In this document: one piece after another, positions 32,110-41,485 of the stretch
Position numbering within the stretch: the first letter of the stretch is position 1
Layout: every line of letters begins with the position of its first letter
Assembly: GCA_964463245.1 (NCBI GenBank)
Contig: CAYXBU010000004.1
Location: 1 to 55,467 of the forward strand
DNA: 55,467 nt
Source: CAMEON01 sp964463245
Lineage (GTDB): Bacteria > Bacillota > Clostridia > Oscillospirales > CAG-272
Direction of reading: 5' to 3'
The notes under the pieces: model-generated
What the model was told of the DNA's origin: nothing
The model's database searches: none
The model's input: only the letters and a program-made list of their open reading frames with translations
Translations under genes and position numbers: made by a program

Positions 32110-33384
32110 ATGAGATCCGACGGACGGGTGACCCTGTCGGTCAGCCAACTGAATGAATGTGTTCGGGCGGCACTGGAGAACTCCCCCCTCCTGCGGGAGG
32201 TATATGTCGAGGGGGAGCTGTCCGGGGTCAAGCTGTATGCGTCCGGGCATCTCTACTTTTCCCTGAAGGATGCCGAGAGCACGGTCAGCTGTGTGATGTT
32301 CGCACGGCAGGTCACGGGTCTGCGCTATACTCCCGAGAACGGGATGCGGGTCATCCTGCACGGGCGGGTGTCGGTCTACCCGCCGCGCGGGCAGTATCAG
32401 TTGGTGGCAGATGCGCTGGTGCCGGTGGGAGTCGGCGACCTGGCGGTCGCGTTTGAACAGCTCAAGGCGAAACTTGCGGCGGAGGGACTGTTTGACGAGT
32501 CCCGCAAAAAGCCCCTGCCGCGCCATCCGCACCGCATCGGGGTCATCACCTCTGCCTCCGGGGCGGCCATCCACGACATCATCCGCGTGGCGCGGGGGCG
32601 TATGCCCTCGGTGGAGATATTGCTGTTCCCCTCGGAGGTGCAAGGCGCACGCGCTTCCCGCTACTTAGCGGGAGGGGTGCGCTACTTCAATTCCCCCGCC
32701 GTGCGGAGCGACTCGGAGCAAGCGGTGGATGTCATCATCATCGGGCGGGGCGGTGGCTCGACAGAGGATCTTTGGTGCTTCAACGACGAGACCCTTGCTC
32801 GTACCATTGCCGCCTCGGATATTCCCATCGTGTCGGCGGTGGGACATGAGGTGGATTATGCCATATCCGACTTTGTTGCCGACCGCCGTGCGGCTACCCC
32901 CTCGGCCGCCGCCGAGATGGTCACGCCGGATCGGGAAGACCTCGGGCGGCAGGTGCAGGCTCTGTCTTGCCGAATGGATACCGCGCTGGACACCCGCCTG
33001 GCGCGAGCGCGGAACCGCCTGACCGAGCTGGCGGGGCGGCGGGTGCTGTCCGCACCGGAGGGAGTCATCCTGCAGCGGAGAGAGCGGCTGTCCCCGCTGT
33101 CCCATCGGCTGGAGACCGCCATCGGACGGGCTTTGGAAACAAGGGAACGGGAGATGACCCGCCTGTGCGGTCAGCTGGAGGCGCTCAGCCCCCTGGCCGT
33201 TCTGGGGCGCGGGTATACCCTGATGCGGGGCGAGGACGGACATCTGATCCCACGCGCCGAGCGGCTGACGAGCGGGGAGCGAGTTACCGTGCAGTTCTCG
33301 GACGGCAGGGCGGAGGCCTTGATCGAATTGGTTGAGAAAGTACCGACGGCACCTGCGGGTGCGGAAAGCGAGACGGATATATGA
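32110..33384 (+). CDS. xseA: Exodeoxyribonuclease VII large subunit
   Basis: The product has 424 residues. With XseB it forms exonuclease VII, which digests single-stranded DNA from both ends. An N-terminal OB domain (VEGELSGVKLYASGHLYFSL) is followed by the catalytic core (RIGVITSASGAAIHDI, IIIGRGGGSTEDLWCFND, VGHEVDYAISDFVADRRAATPSAAAE split by motif), then coiled helices and a C-terminal strand. The ATG at 32110 has AAAGGGGGG before it. Two upstream ATGs (32083, 32092) are possible. Confidence 0.93.
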   Translation: MRSDGRVTLSVSQLNECVRAALENSPLLREVYVEGELSGVKLYASGHLYFSLKDAESTVSCVMFARQVTGLRYTPENGMRVILHGRVSVYPPRGQYQLVADALVPVGVGDLAVAFEQLKAKLAAEGLFDESRKKPLPRHPHRIGVITSASGAAIHDIIRVARGRMPSVEILLFPSEVQGARASRYLAGGVRYFNSPAVRSDSEQAVDVIIIGRGGGSTEDLWCFNDETLARTIAASDIPIVSAVGHEVDYAISDFVADRRAATPSAAAEMVTPDREDLGRQVQALSCRMDTALDTRLARARNRLTELAGRRVLSAPEGVILQRRERLSPLSHRLETAIGRALETREREMTRLCGQLEALSPLAVLGRGYTLMRGEDGHLIPRAERLTSGERVTVQFSDGRAEALIELVEKVPTAPAGAESETDI

Positions 33385-33713
33385 CGGATATGGAGCAGAA
33401 CACAGTCCCCGAGGCGGCTGTGCCAAAGAAGAAGCGGGCGACCTCTGCTAAGAAGAAGTCCCCCGAGGAGGCCGCCGCCGCCCTCTCCTTTGAGGCGCGG
33501 AGCGAGCGGTTGGGGGAGATCGTGGGGCGGCTGGAGAACGGTACCCTGTCCTTGGAGGAGAGCCTTGCCCTCTACGAGGAGGGGGTCGCTCTGGTGCGTG
33601 CTTCCACCCGCGAGCTGGACGAGGCGGAGCAGAAGGTCAAGATATTGCGCCGCACGGCCGAGGGGGATATTCGCCCGGCCGATTTCGTGGATACCGAGGA
33701 GGGACAGTCATGA
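33381..33713 (+). CDS. xseB: Exodeoxyribonuclease VII small subunit
   Basis: The product has 110 residues. The core SFEARSERLGEIVGRLENG and LSLEESLALYEEGVALVR is the XseB two-helix module. A Lys-rich N-terminal extension of about 35 residues (KKKRATSAKKK) is longer than usual and could contact DNA. The ATG overlaps the xseA stop as ATGA, so the subunits are coupled. Confidence 0.92.
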   Translation: MTDMEQNTVPEAAVPKKKRATSAKKKSPEEAAAALSFEARSERLGEIVGRLENGTLSLEESLALYEEGVALVRASTRELDEAEQKVKILRRTAEGDIRPADFVDTEEGQS

Positions 33714-34630
33714 CGAATGAGATACACATGACCGAGGCGCAGACCGCGCTGGTGCAGGCCCTGTTGACCGAGAACGCGGCGGCGGTGGAGCGGTACCTGG
33801 ACGGCTTATATCGCGGTGAGGACGGCCGAGCCGATGCCTCTCTGAACGAGGCCGTGCGCTACTCCCTGTTGGCAGGGGGCAAGCGGGTACGCCCGACCTT
33901 GACAATGGAATTCTGCCGCCTGTGCGGCGGGAGAGCCGAGGCCGCCCTCCCGTTTGCGGCGGCGGTGGAGATGGTGCATACCTTCTCCCTCATCCACGAT
34001 GACCTGCCCTGCATGGACGACGACCAGCTGCGCCGCGGTCGCCCGACCAACCACCGTGTGTACGGGGAGGCCACTGCACTCTTAGCCGGGGACGGCTTGG
34101 CACTGGATGCCTTCGGGATGATCGCGGGAGCGGAGCATCCTGCCGAGACGCGGATCGCGGCGGTCAAGGTGCTGTCGGATGCCGCCGGGTGCGCGGGGAT
34201 GGTGCGCGGACAGATCATGGATATGTTCGGCGAGACCGTCCGGCTGACCAGGGAGGAGCTGTTGCTCCTGCAGGCACGCAAGACGGGTGCCCTCATTCGG
34301 GCGGCGGCACAGCTGGGCGTGCTGGCGGCCGGGGGCGGCGTGGACTCTGCCGAAATGGAGTTGGCGGCGGCGTATGCGGATCGCATCGGGCTGGCGTTCC
34401 AGATCGTGGACGATGTGCTGGACGTGACCGCTACCGAGGAGCAGATGGGCAAGTCGGTCGGCAGTGATGCGGAGCACCATAAGAATACATTCTTGACATT
34501 CTCCACCAAGGAGGAGGCTCTGTCCGAGGCCTACCGCCTGTCCCGCGAAGCTGCTGATTTAGTCGGCCGTCGGGCGCGCGGGGAGCGGCTGAGCGCACTG
34601 GCACTCTCCTTGGCGGTTCGACAGCACTGA
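33710..34630 (+). CDS. ispA: Farnesyl/geranyl diphosphate synthase
   Basis: The product has 306 residues. It elongates DMAPP with IPP to C10-C15 prenyl diphosphate for undecaprenol and quinones. The first Asp-rich motif is DDLPCMDDD (97-105), preceded by GGKRVRP, and the second is FQIVDDVLDV. The residues before the first motif (FSLIHDD) fit the short-chain class. The start overlaps xseB as ATGA. Confidence 0.93.
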   Translation: MTNEIHMTEAQTALVQALLTENAAAVERYLDGLYRGEDGRADASLNEAVRYSLLAGGKRVRPTLTMEFCRLCGGRAEAALPFAAAVEMVHTFSLIHDDLPCMDDDQLRRGRPTNHRVYGEATALLAGDGLALDAFGMIAGAEHPAETRIAAVKVLSDAAGCAGMVRGQIMDMFGETVRLTREELLLLQARKTGALIRAAAQLGVLAAGGGVDSAEMELAAAYADRIGLAFQIVDDVLDVTATEEQMGKSVGSDAEHHKNTFLTFSTKEEALSEAYRLSREAADLVGRRARGERLSALALSLAVRQH

Positions 34631-35412
34631 TGCGCGCCGATCTGTATTTGGTCGAGCGCGGAGCCGCCGCCTCCCGCACGCTGGCGCGGAAGCTGATCGA
34701 GGCTGGGGTGGTCTCAGTGGATGGTCGGACGGTCGGAAAGCCCTCGGAGGACATATCGGAGGGTCAGCACGACTTAACGGTCGGGGAGACCTGCGAGACT
34801 CGCTACGTCGGGCGCGGCGGCTTAAAGCTGGAGGCGGCACTGGATGCCTTTCCGGTCTCGGTAAGCGGTGGTATCTTCGCCGATGTGGGTGCCTCCACGG
34901 GGGGCTTTACTGACTGCCTGCTTCGGCGCGGCGCAGCACGGGTCTTTGCCATCGATGCGGGACACGGACAGCTCCACCCCCTTCTGCGGGAGGACGAGCG
35001 TGTGCGCTCGGTCGAGGGGTGTAACGCCCGCACGCTCAGTCGGGAGCTGATGCGCTCCTTTGAGCCGTCGGGCAGGACTCCGAGCGGCGACCGGTTCGAC
35101 GGATGGGTGGACGGCGCGGTGATGGATGTTTCCTTCATCTCACAGACCCTGATCTTGCCCGCGCTGACCAACGTCATCCGCCCGGGCGGGTGGCTCATCA
35201 GCTTGATCAAGCCGCAGTTTGAGTGCGGGGCGGGGGCACTGTCCCGCCGCGGGATCGTGAAGGATGTCCGCGATAGGGAGGCCGCCGTCCGGCGGGTGCA
35301 GGGATCTGCCGCCGCCTGTGGTCTGGAGCCTCGCGGGCTGATCCCATCCCCCATCGAGGGCGGGGACGGCAACCGAGAATATATGGCGTATTTTATTCGA
35401 CAAGAGAAATGA
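34630..35412 (+). CDS. tlyA: TlyA-family rRNA 2'-O-methyltransferase / hemolysin-like protein
   Basis: The product has 260 residues. An S4 RNA-binding domain (1-60, LYLVERGAAASRTLARKLI) is followed by an FtsJ-type methyltransferase domain. FADVGASTGGFTDCLL (83-98) is the SAM loop, and AVMDVSFISQTLILP and SLIKPQFE hold catalytic residues. In mycobacteria TlyA methylates 16S and 23S rRNA. The ATG shares one base with the ispA stop (TGATG). Confidence 0.9.
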   Translation: MRADLYLVERGAAASRTLARKLIEAGVVSVDGRTVGKPSEDISEGQHDLTVGETCETRYVGRGGLKLEAALDAFPVSVSGGIFADVGASTGGFTDCLLRRGAARVFAIDAGHGQLHPLLREDERVRSVEGCNARTLSRELMRSFEPSGRTPSGDRFDGWVDGAVMDVSFISQTLILPALTNVIRPGGWLISLIKPQFECGAGALSRRGIVKDVRDREAAVRRVQGSAAACGLEPRGLIPSPIEGGDGNREYMAYFIRQEK

Positions 35413-36356
35413 TGGTAGATATGGACAAAGAAAAGCAGATCGACACGGCGACGCGGACAAGCAGCTTCCGCAAGATCGCCCTGATCACAAACTTCAATAT
35501 TTTTGAAAAGGCCGGAGCCGCCATGCAGGTGGCACTGCGCCTCTCGCGCTTCCCTTGCGAGGTCATGGTCGCCTCCTTCAATCGGGACAAGGTACTGCGG
35601 ATGAACCGCGGGCGCATGACCTTTACCTTCCTGCCCATGGACGAGCTGTACGCCCGCGCCGATCTCATCATCGTGCTGGGCGGGGACGGCAGTATCCTGG
35701 AGGGGGCGCGCCGCGCCGCACCGCGCGGGACACCCATCCTGGGCATCAATCTCGGGCGGGTGGGATACATGGCCGAGCTGGAGGTCGGGGAGCTGGATAT
35801 GCTGGCTTGCCTGTTCCCGCCTGCGGGAGAGACTCCCACATGGCACATCGAGACACGCTCCATGCTGAACGTGGAGATCCTGACTCCCACGCAGGAGGTG
35901 CGGGCTACCATGTACGGGCTGAACGATGCTGTGATCACCAATGGCTCCATTGCCCGCATCATCGATCTGGAACTGTATGAGAACGGCCGTGCGGTCACGA
36001 GCTACCGCGCCGACGGGCTGATCGTGGCGACCCCCACCGGCTCCACCGCCTACTCCATGTCGGCGGGCGGCCCCGTGGCGGATCCGCGAGTCTCCTGCTT
36101 CTGCGTGACCCCCATCTGCCCCCATTCCATCGCGGCACGGCCGCTGATCTTCCCGGATGATGCCTCCATTGAGGTGAAAAATGTGTGTCAGCGCGAGAAG
36201 ATGCTGTTTCTGACGGTGGACGGCCGCACCAACTGCGAGCTCTACCGCAACGAGACCGTCCGCGTGACTCGCTCCCCCTTGCAGACCCATCTGGTTCGCT
36301 TACGCAGCTATGGCTTTTACGATCGCCTGCGCATCAAGATGGCCGAGCATTCATGA
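35409..36356 (+). CDS. nadK: NAD kinase
   Basis: The product has 315 residues. It phosphorylates NAD to NADP. GGDGS (91-95) is the catalytic motif, INLGRVGYMAELE follows, and NDAVITNGSIARI and ATPTGSTAYSMSAGGPV are the other family blocks. The start overlaps the tlyA stop as ATGA. A second ATG at 35421 is possible because the ribosome site is weak. Confidence 0.92.
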   Translation: MMVDMDKEKQIDTATRTSSFRKIALITNFNIFEKAGAAMQVALRLSRFPCEVMVASFNRDKVLRMNRGRMTFTFLPMDELYARADLIIVLGGDGSILEGARRAAPRGTPILGINLGRVGYMAELEVGELDMLACLFPPAGETPTWHIETRSMLNVEILTPTQEVRATMYGLNDAVITNGSIARIIDLELYENGRAVTSYRADGLIVATPTGSTAYSMSAGGPVADPRVSCFCVTPICPHSIAARPLIFPDDASIEVKNVCQREKMLFLTVDGRTNCELYRNETVRVTRSPLQTHLVRLRSYGFYDRLRIKMAEHS

Positions 36357-36383
36357 CCTCTGTCGAAAAAAAGGAGAAGCTAC

Positions 36384-36869
36384 ATGAAAAAGAATCGACT
36401 TGAAAAGATCATTGAGATCATCGACCGATACGAGGTCGAGACCCAGGACGAGCTGATCGACTACCTGGGTCGGGAGGGCTTTGACGTGACCCAGGCTACG
36501 GTGTCCCGTGACATCCGTGAGCTGAAGCTGGTCAAGATCACCACGGGGCACGGTCACTACCGCTATGTCCTGCCGCAGGAGGAGACCAAGGGTCAGACCT
36601 CCCTGCATATCAGCAACGCGCTGGCCGAGACCATCGTCCGCACTGATTGCGCCGGCAACCTGATCGTCCTGCACACCTACCCCGGTATGGCAAACGCCAT
36701 CGCCGTGGAGGTGGATCGGCTGGATCATCCCGCTATCCTCGGCTGTATCGCGGGAGATGACACGGTCCTGATCGTGGCGCGGGATGTCGAGCGTGCCTCG
36801 CAGGTGAGCGACCAGATCAAGGATATGGTGCGTCATCGCTCCCAGAGTCTGCAGGAAGGGGGCAGGTAA
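36384..36869 (+). CDS. argR: Arginine repressor
   Basis: The product has 161 residues. The N-terminal winged helix (RLEKIIEIIDRYEVETQDEL, FDVTQATVSRDIRELKL) binds ARG boxes. The C-terminal domain (ALAETIVRTDCAGNLIVLHT, GCIAGDDTVLIVAR) forms hexamers and binds arginine. AAAGGAG lies ten bases before the ATG. It sits between nadK and recN, a common Firmicutes order. argS lies two genes downstream behind its own promoter. Confidence 0.95.
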   Translation: MKKNRLEKIIEIIDRYEVETQDELIDYLGREGFDVTQATVSRDIRELKLVKITTGHGHYRYVLPQEETKGQTSLHISNALAETIVRTDCAGNLIVLHTYPGMANAIAVEVDRLDHPAILGCIAGDDTVLIVARDVERASQVSDQIKDMVRHRSQSLQEGGR

Positions 36870-36870
36870 G

Positions 36871-38565
36871 ATGCTCCGTTCCCTCCACATCGAAAACGTA
36901 GCGGTCATTCGGCGTGCGGATGTGGACTTTTCCGAGGGGCTGTGTGTCCTGACGGGCGAGACCGGAGCAGGGAAGTCCCTCCTGATCGACAGCCTGAATG
37001 CCCTGATCGGCGGGCGTGTCAGCCGCGAGTTGATCCGTACCGGGGAGGATCGCGCGGAGGTCTCGGCTCTGTTTGACGGGCTGGACGAGACGACCCGCAT
37101 CGCCCTGTCCGAGTTGGGGATCGAGCCGGAGGAGGGAGAGCTTCTGCTACGCCGAACCATCAATCGGGACGGCCGCTCGGTCTGCCGTATCGGGGGTAGA
37201 GCCGTGACCCAGAGCCTCCTGCGGGACGCGGGGGCACTCTTGATCAATATCCACGGGCAGAGCGACAACCAAAAGCTGATGCAGAAGTCCGCGCACCTGT
37301 CCCTCCTGGATGCATACGCAGGGGACGGGCAGGAGCTGGCGACCTATCGCCGCGCCTATGCCGCATGGCGGCATACCTCCGAACGCTTGCGGGAGCTGCG
37401 CTTGGATGAAAGTCAGCGGTTGCGGACACGGGAGATGCTGGCCTACCAGATATCTGACATTGATGCCGCTAAGCTCAAGCCGGGTGAGGAGGAGCGACTG
37501 ACCGCACGGCGGGATCGCCTTCAGCATCAAGAGAAGATCGACAAGGGACTGCGCTATGCCGCCCGCGCCCTGCGGGACGGCGAGAAGGCCACAGCGGTCG
37601 CCCTGATCGACCGCGCCGAGACCGCCCTGTCCTCGCTGGCGGGGCTCCTGCCCGAGACCGAGGGGCTGACCGAGCGGCTGGAGGCTCTGCGCTGTGAGGC
37701 CGAGGACATTGCCGAGCGTGTCAGTGCACTCATGGATTCGGATGTGGAGGATCCGACCGCCGAGCTGGACAAGCTGGAGGGGCGGCTGGATATCATCCAG
37801 CGGCTGGGGCGCAAGTACGGCGCGGGCGTGGAGGCTATTTTGACCTTTCGCACCGAGGCGGCGGCACGGCTGGCCGAGCTGGATGACTCGGATGGGCGGA
37901 TCGCCGAGCTGGAACGGGAGGAAATGGCACTGCGTGCCGCCCTGGACGAACAGGCGGCGGTGCTGACGTCGCGGCGTAAAACGGCGGCGGAGAGCCTGTC
38001 TGCCGAGGTGGCGGAGTCGCTGACCTTTCTGGATATGCCGCGAGTGCGCTTTGCCGTGTCACAGCACCCCCTGCCCGCGCCCGGCGCGGACGGCGCGGAT
38101 GATGTGGAGTTCTGTATCTCCACAAACCCCGGTGAGCCGCTCCTGCCCATGATCCGCATAGCCTCGGGGGGTGAGCTGTCCCGCATCATGCTGGCTCTGC
38201 GGAGCGTGCTGAATGAGAGGTACGGCATCCCGGTCTCCATCTACGACGAGATCGACACCGGTATCTCGGGGCGAACCGCACGGAAGGTGGGCATGAAGTT
38301 GCATGAGATCGCCTCGGTCGGGGACTCGCAGGTCATCTGCGTGACCCATTCGGCACAGGTCGCCTCGCTGGCGGATGCTCATTTCCGCATTGAAAAGAAA
38401 GAGGTAGACGGTCGCTCCGAGACCTCGGTGCGCCGCCTCTCCGACGACGAGCGGGTGGAGGAGATCGCCCGCATTTTGGGCGGCCTTGACCCGACCGATG
38501 CCCAACGCGCCGCCGCCCGCGACCTGATACGGGAGCGCGGGGGCGCGGCGGTAGATGCACGCTGA
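36871..38565 (+). CDS. recN: DNA repair protein RecN
   Basis: The product has 564 residues. RecN is an SMC-like ATPase that acts early at double-strand breaks. Walker A is GETGAGKS (29-36). GRAVTQSLLRDAGALLINIHGQS is a conserved N-terminal block given here in part (NIHGQSDNQKLM), a long coiled coil spans about 160-360, and the C-terminal ABC half has SGGELSRIMLAL and IYDEIDTGISG. The ATG follows the argR stop by one base. It is the last gene of the operon. Confidence 0.95.
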   Translation: MLRSLHIENVAVIRRADVDFSEGLCVLTGETGAGKSLLIDSLNALIGGRVSRELIRTGEDRAEVSALFDGLDETTRIALSELGIEPEEGELLLRRTINRDGRSVCRIGGRAVTQSLLRDAGALLINIHGQSDNQKLMQKSAHLSLLDAYAGDGQELATYRRAYAAWRHTSERLRELRLDESQRLRTREMLAYQISDIDAAKLKPGEEERLTARRDRLQHQEKIDKGLRYAARALRDGEKATAVALIDRAETALSSLAGLLPETEGLTERLEALRCEAEDIAERVSALMDSDVEDPTAELDKLEGRLDIIQRLGRKYGAGVEAILTFRTEAAARLAELDDSDGRIAELEREEMALRAALDEQAAVLTSRRKTAAESLSAEVAESLTFLDMPRVRFAVSQHPLPAPGADGADDVEFCISTNPGEPLLPMIRIASGGELSRIMLALRSVLNERYGIPVSIYDEIDTGISGRTARKVGMKLHEIASVGDSQVICVTHSAQVASLADAHFRIEKKEVDGRSETSVRRLSDDERVEEIARILGGLDPTDAQRAAARDLIRERGGAAVDAR

Positions 38566-38621
38566 GGGACTCCTGCCAAGAGCCTAAAACGCCGCTACAG
38601 CGGAATATTTACAAAAATCTA

Positions 38622-38650
38622 TTGCAATTCCAAGCCAACCGTGCTATAAT
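38622..38650 (+). promoter_or_regulatory. Sigma-A promoter of argS
   Basis: TTGCAA (38622-38627), 17-nt spacer, TATAAT (38645-38650) with TGC before it. I found no T-box in the roughly 34-nt leader. Confidence 0.85.
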
Positions 38651-38690
38651 ATATCGGTTTGAGACTAACGAAAGAGAGGAAACTCCACAG

Positions 38691-40445
38691 ATGATGCTTC
38701 AGATCAAGCAAATGCTGGCTGAGGAGATCCGGAGCGGCCTTCAGAGCATATCGCCCGAGGGCGCGGCGGCTCTGACCGAATCCGACATCCAGGGCCTGCT
38801 GGAATATCCACCCGATCCCGCCATGGGGGACATCGCGCTCCCGTGCTTCAAGCTCTCCCGCACACTGCGCCGCTCTCCGGTGCAGATAGCGAATGCGCTG
38901 GCTCCCGCCATTGCGGGGGATTGCATTCAGCGTGCCGAGGCGGTCAACGGATACCTCAATATCTACCTGTCGGGGGAATACCTGCTGAGTACCCTGCTTC
39001 CCCGTATTTTGGAAGAGGGCGAGTCCTACGGCTCCCCGCATATTGGCGAGGGAAAGGTGGTGGTGCTGGACTACTCCTCCCCGAACGTCGCAAAGCCCTT
39101 CCACATCGGGCATCTCGGTACCACCGTGATCGGTCACGCCCTCAAGAAGCTGCATGAGTTTGCGGGCTATACCTGCATCGGCATCAACTACCTCGGCGAC
39201 TGGGGGACTCAGTTCGGTAAGCTGATCGTGGCCTACCGCCTGTGGGGCTCCAAGGAGGCGGTGGAGCAGGGCGGCATCGACGAGCTGGTCAGCCTGTACG
39301 TCCGCATCAATAACGCCATCAGCGGCAACGAGGCCGAGGGGATCGCACCGGATCCGGCTCTGGCTGAGCAGGCGCGCGCCGAGTTCCACAAGATGGAGAT
39401 CGGCGACCCGGAGAATATCGCGCTGTGGAAGTGGTTCGTGCAGATCAGCTTGGATGAGTATCAGAAGACCTACCGCCAGCTGGACATCACCTTCGACAGC
39501 TACAAGGGGGAGTCCTTCTATACCGATAAGATGCCCGCGCAGGTGCAAAAGCTGCGGGATATGGGGCTGATGAAGCTCGACGACGGCGCGTCCATCGTAG
39601 ACCTGTCTGAATATGATATGCCCCCTTGTCTGATCCTTAAGCGGGACGGCTCCACTCTCTACCCCACCCGCGATATCGCCGCGGCGGTCTACCGTAAGCA
39701 GGAGTACCATTTCGACAAGTGCATCTACGTCACATCGGCACAGCAGATATTGCACTTCCGCCAGTGGTTCAAGGTGGTGGAGCTGATGGGCTATGACTGG
39801 TACGACCAGCTGGTTCATGTCCCCTACGGCACGGTGTCGGTCAACGGTGCCAAGCTGGCCACCCGCACCGGTAACGTCGTCCTGCTCCGTGACCTGTTCG
39901 CCGCCGCCATCGACAAGGTGACCGAGATCATGGAGACCAAGAACCCGTCGCTCAAGGGGCGCACCGACATCGCCGAGGCGGTCGGCGTGGGCGCGATCGT
40001 GTTCTACTACCTGTCCAACAACCGCATCAAGGACATCAACTTCAACATGGAAGAGGCTCTGTCCTTTGACGGCAACACGGGTCCCTATGTCCAGTACACC
40101 TACGCCCGCGCCTGCTCCATCCTGGAGAAGGCCGGCGTGACCGCTGAGACGGCGACCCCCGCCGAGCTGATCCTGTCCGATCCGCTTGAGAAGTCCCTCT
40201 GCGTGGTGCTCTCGGAGTTTGAGGAGCGGGTACGCATGGCTCTGCGGGATTATGAGCCGTCCTACATCACCCGTTACATCCTCGATGTGGCGACCGCCTT
40301 CAATCGGTTCTACCACGACTGCGCCATTGCGACCTGCGAGGACGCACGCGTGCGGGCGACCCGTCTGGCTTTGACGCAGGCGACCAAGAACGTGCTGGGT
40401 GCGGCCTTCGGACTCATCTGCCTGCGTAAGACCGAAAAGATCTGA
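38691..40445 (+). CDS. argS: Arginine--tRNA ligase
   Basis: The product has 584 residues. The class I HIGH motif is at 138-141 (KPFHIGHLG), preceded by the N-terminal Arg additional domain. The KMSKS loop is replaced by KLATRTGN, as is normal for many ArgRS. NNRIKDINFNMEEALSFDGN and TGPYVQYTYARACSI lead into the C-terminal DALR anticodon domain. GAGAGGA lies ten bases before the ATG at 38691. A second ATG follows directly. Confidence 0.95.
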   Translation: MMLQIKQMLAEEIRSGLQSISPEGAAALTESDIQGLLEYPPDPAMGDIALPCFKLSRTLRRSPVQIANALAPAIAGDCIQRAEAVNGYLNIYLSGEYLLSTLLPRILEEGESYGSPHIGEGKVVVLDYSSPNVAKPFHIGHLGTTVIGHALKKLHEFAGYTCIGINYLGDWGTQFGKLIVAYRLWGSKEAVEQGGIDELVSLYVRINNAISGNEAEGIAPDPALAEQARAEFHKMEIGDPENIALWKWFVQISLDEYQKTYRQLDITFDSYKGESFYTDKMPAQVQKLRDMGLMKLDDGASIVDLSEYDMPPCLILKRDGSTLYPTRDIAAAVYRKQEYHFDKCIYVTSAQQILHFRQWFKVVELMGYDWYDQLVHVPYGTVSVNGAKLATRTGNVVLLRDLFAAAIDKVTEIMETKNPSLKGRTDIAEAVGVGAIVFYYLSNNRIKDINFNMEEALSFDGNTGPYVQYTYARACSILEKAGVTAETATPAELILSDPLEKSLCVVLSEFEERVRMALRDYEPSYITRYILDVATAFNRFYHDCAIATCEDARVRATRLALTQATKNVLGAAFGLICLRKTEKI

Positions 40446-40492
40446 TCTATGCGCTATATCGGACGAATTACAGGTGCACTGAAGATTGTTAA

Positions 40493-40633
40493 CTTTTTTG
40501 AATACATTGTGGGGTAGGGACTCCACAGGACGGCAAATAACGCAAAAGACGATCCGACAACCATATTTCGATATGATAACGTGATTAAAGTCCTTGAAGG
40601 GGTTTGGGGAAACTTCCTTCAGGAAGTTTCCCC
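40493..40633 (+). repeat. Dispersed intergenic repeat, copy C
   Basis: It starts with cttttttgaatacattgtgg and ggtagggactccacagg, diverges in the middle, and ends with aaagtccttgaagg and the 28-bp hairpin ggggaaacttcct/aggaagtttcccc (40606-40633). It fills the gap between argS and yebC and has no gene. It is the shortest intact copy. Confidence 0.75.
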
Positions 40634-40667
40634 AATAAAAATAATAAGTAAATGAGAGGTATATACT

Positions 40668-41402
40668 ATGTCCGGACACAGCAAATGGGCGAACATCAAG
40701 CACAAGAAGGAAAAGACCGACTCCGCCCGCGCCAAGATATTCACCAAGATCGGCAAGGAGCTGACCATCGCCGTTCGCGAGGGCGGCCCCGACCCGGCCT
40801 CCAACTCCAAGCTGCGTGACCTGATCCAGAAGGCCAAGGCCAACAACGTCCCGAACGACAACATCGAGCGCACCATCAAGAAGGCGCAGGGCGCGCAGGG
40901 CGAGAACTTTGAGGAAGTGACCTACGAGGGCTACGGTCCCGCAGGTGTGGCTGTCATCGTCACCGCCACCACCGACAACCGCAACCGTACCGCCGGCAAT
41001 ATCCGTTCCTACTTCTCCAAGTTCCACGGGAACATGGGGCAGACCGGTTGCGTCGGCTACCTGTTCGCCAACAAGGGCGTGGTGGTTATCACCGACGAGG
41101 ACGGTGACTACGAGGAGGATAAGCTGATGGAGCAGGCTCTGGAGGCCGGAGCCGAAGATTTCTCGGCCGACGAGGGCGTGTTTGAGATCACCACCGAGCC
41201 GGAGGATGTCTACGTCGTGGCGGATGCGCTCAAGGAGCTGGGCTATGCCATTGCCTCCGCCGAGGTGACCAAGGTGCCCTCCACCTATGTCAACATCGAC
41301 GGCGAGGAGGAGCAGAAGTTCATGGGTCTCCTGCTGGATAAGCTGGACGAGGACGACGACGTGCTGGATGTCTACCACAACTGGGAGAACTGCGACCGAT
41401 AA
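40668..41402 (+). CDS. yebC: YebC/PmpR-family protein
   Basis: The product has 244 residues. MSGHSKWANIKHKK is the invariant start, followed by ARAKIFTKIGKELTIAVREGG and the TACO1-like fold (TDNRNRTAGNIRSYFSK, GYLFANKGVVVI). Members act as DNA-binding regulators or help ribosomes with polyproline. GAGAGG lies before the ATG. It is a single gene behind repeat copy C. Confidence 0.93.
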   Translation: MSGHSKWANIKHKKEKTDSARAKIFTKIGKELTIAVREGGPDPASNSKLRDLIQKAKANNVPNDNIERTIKKAQGAQGENFEEVTYEGYGPAGVAVIVTATTDNRNRTAGNIRSYFSKFHGNMGQTGCVGYLFANKGVVVITDEDGDYEEDKLMEQALEAGAEDFSADEGVFEITTEPEDVYVVADALKELGYAIASAEVTKVPSTYVNIDGEEEQKFMGLLLDKLDEDDDVLDVYHNWENCDR

Positions 41403-41485
41403 CCATCCGTGCCGGGGGGAGCCTGCGGTCTTGACCGGGCTTCCCCCGCATTGTATATTCGATTTTGCGAAAGGACGGTGATACA

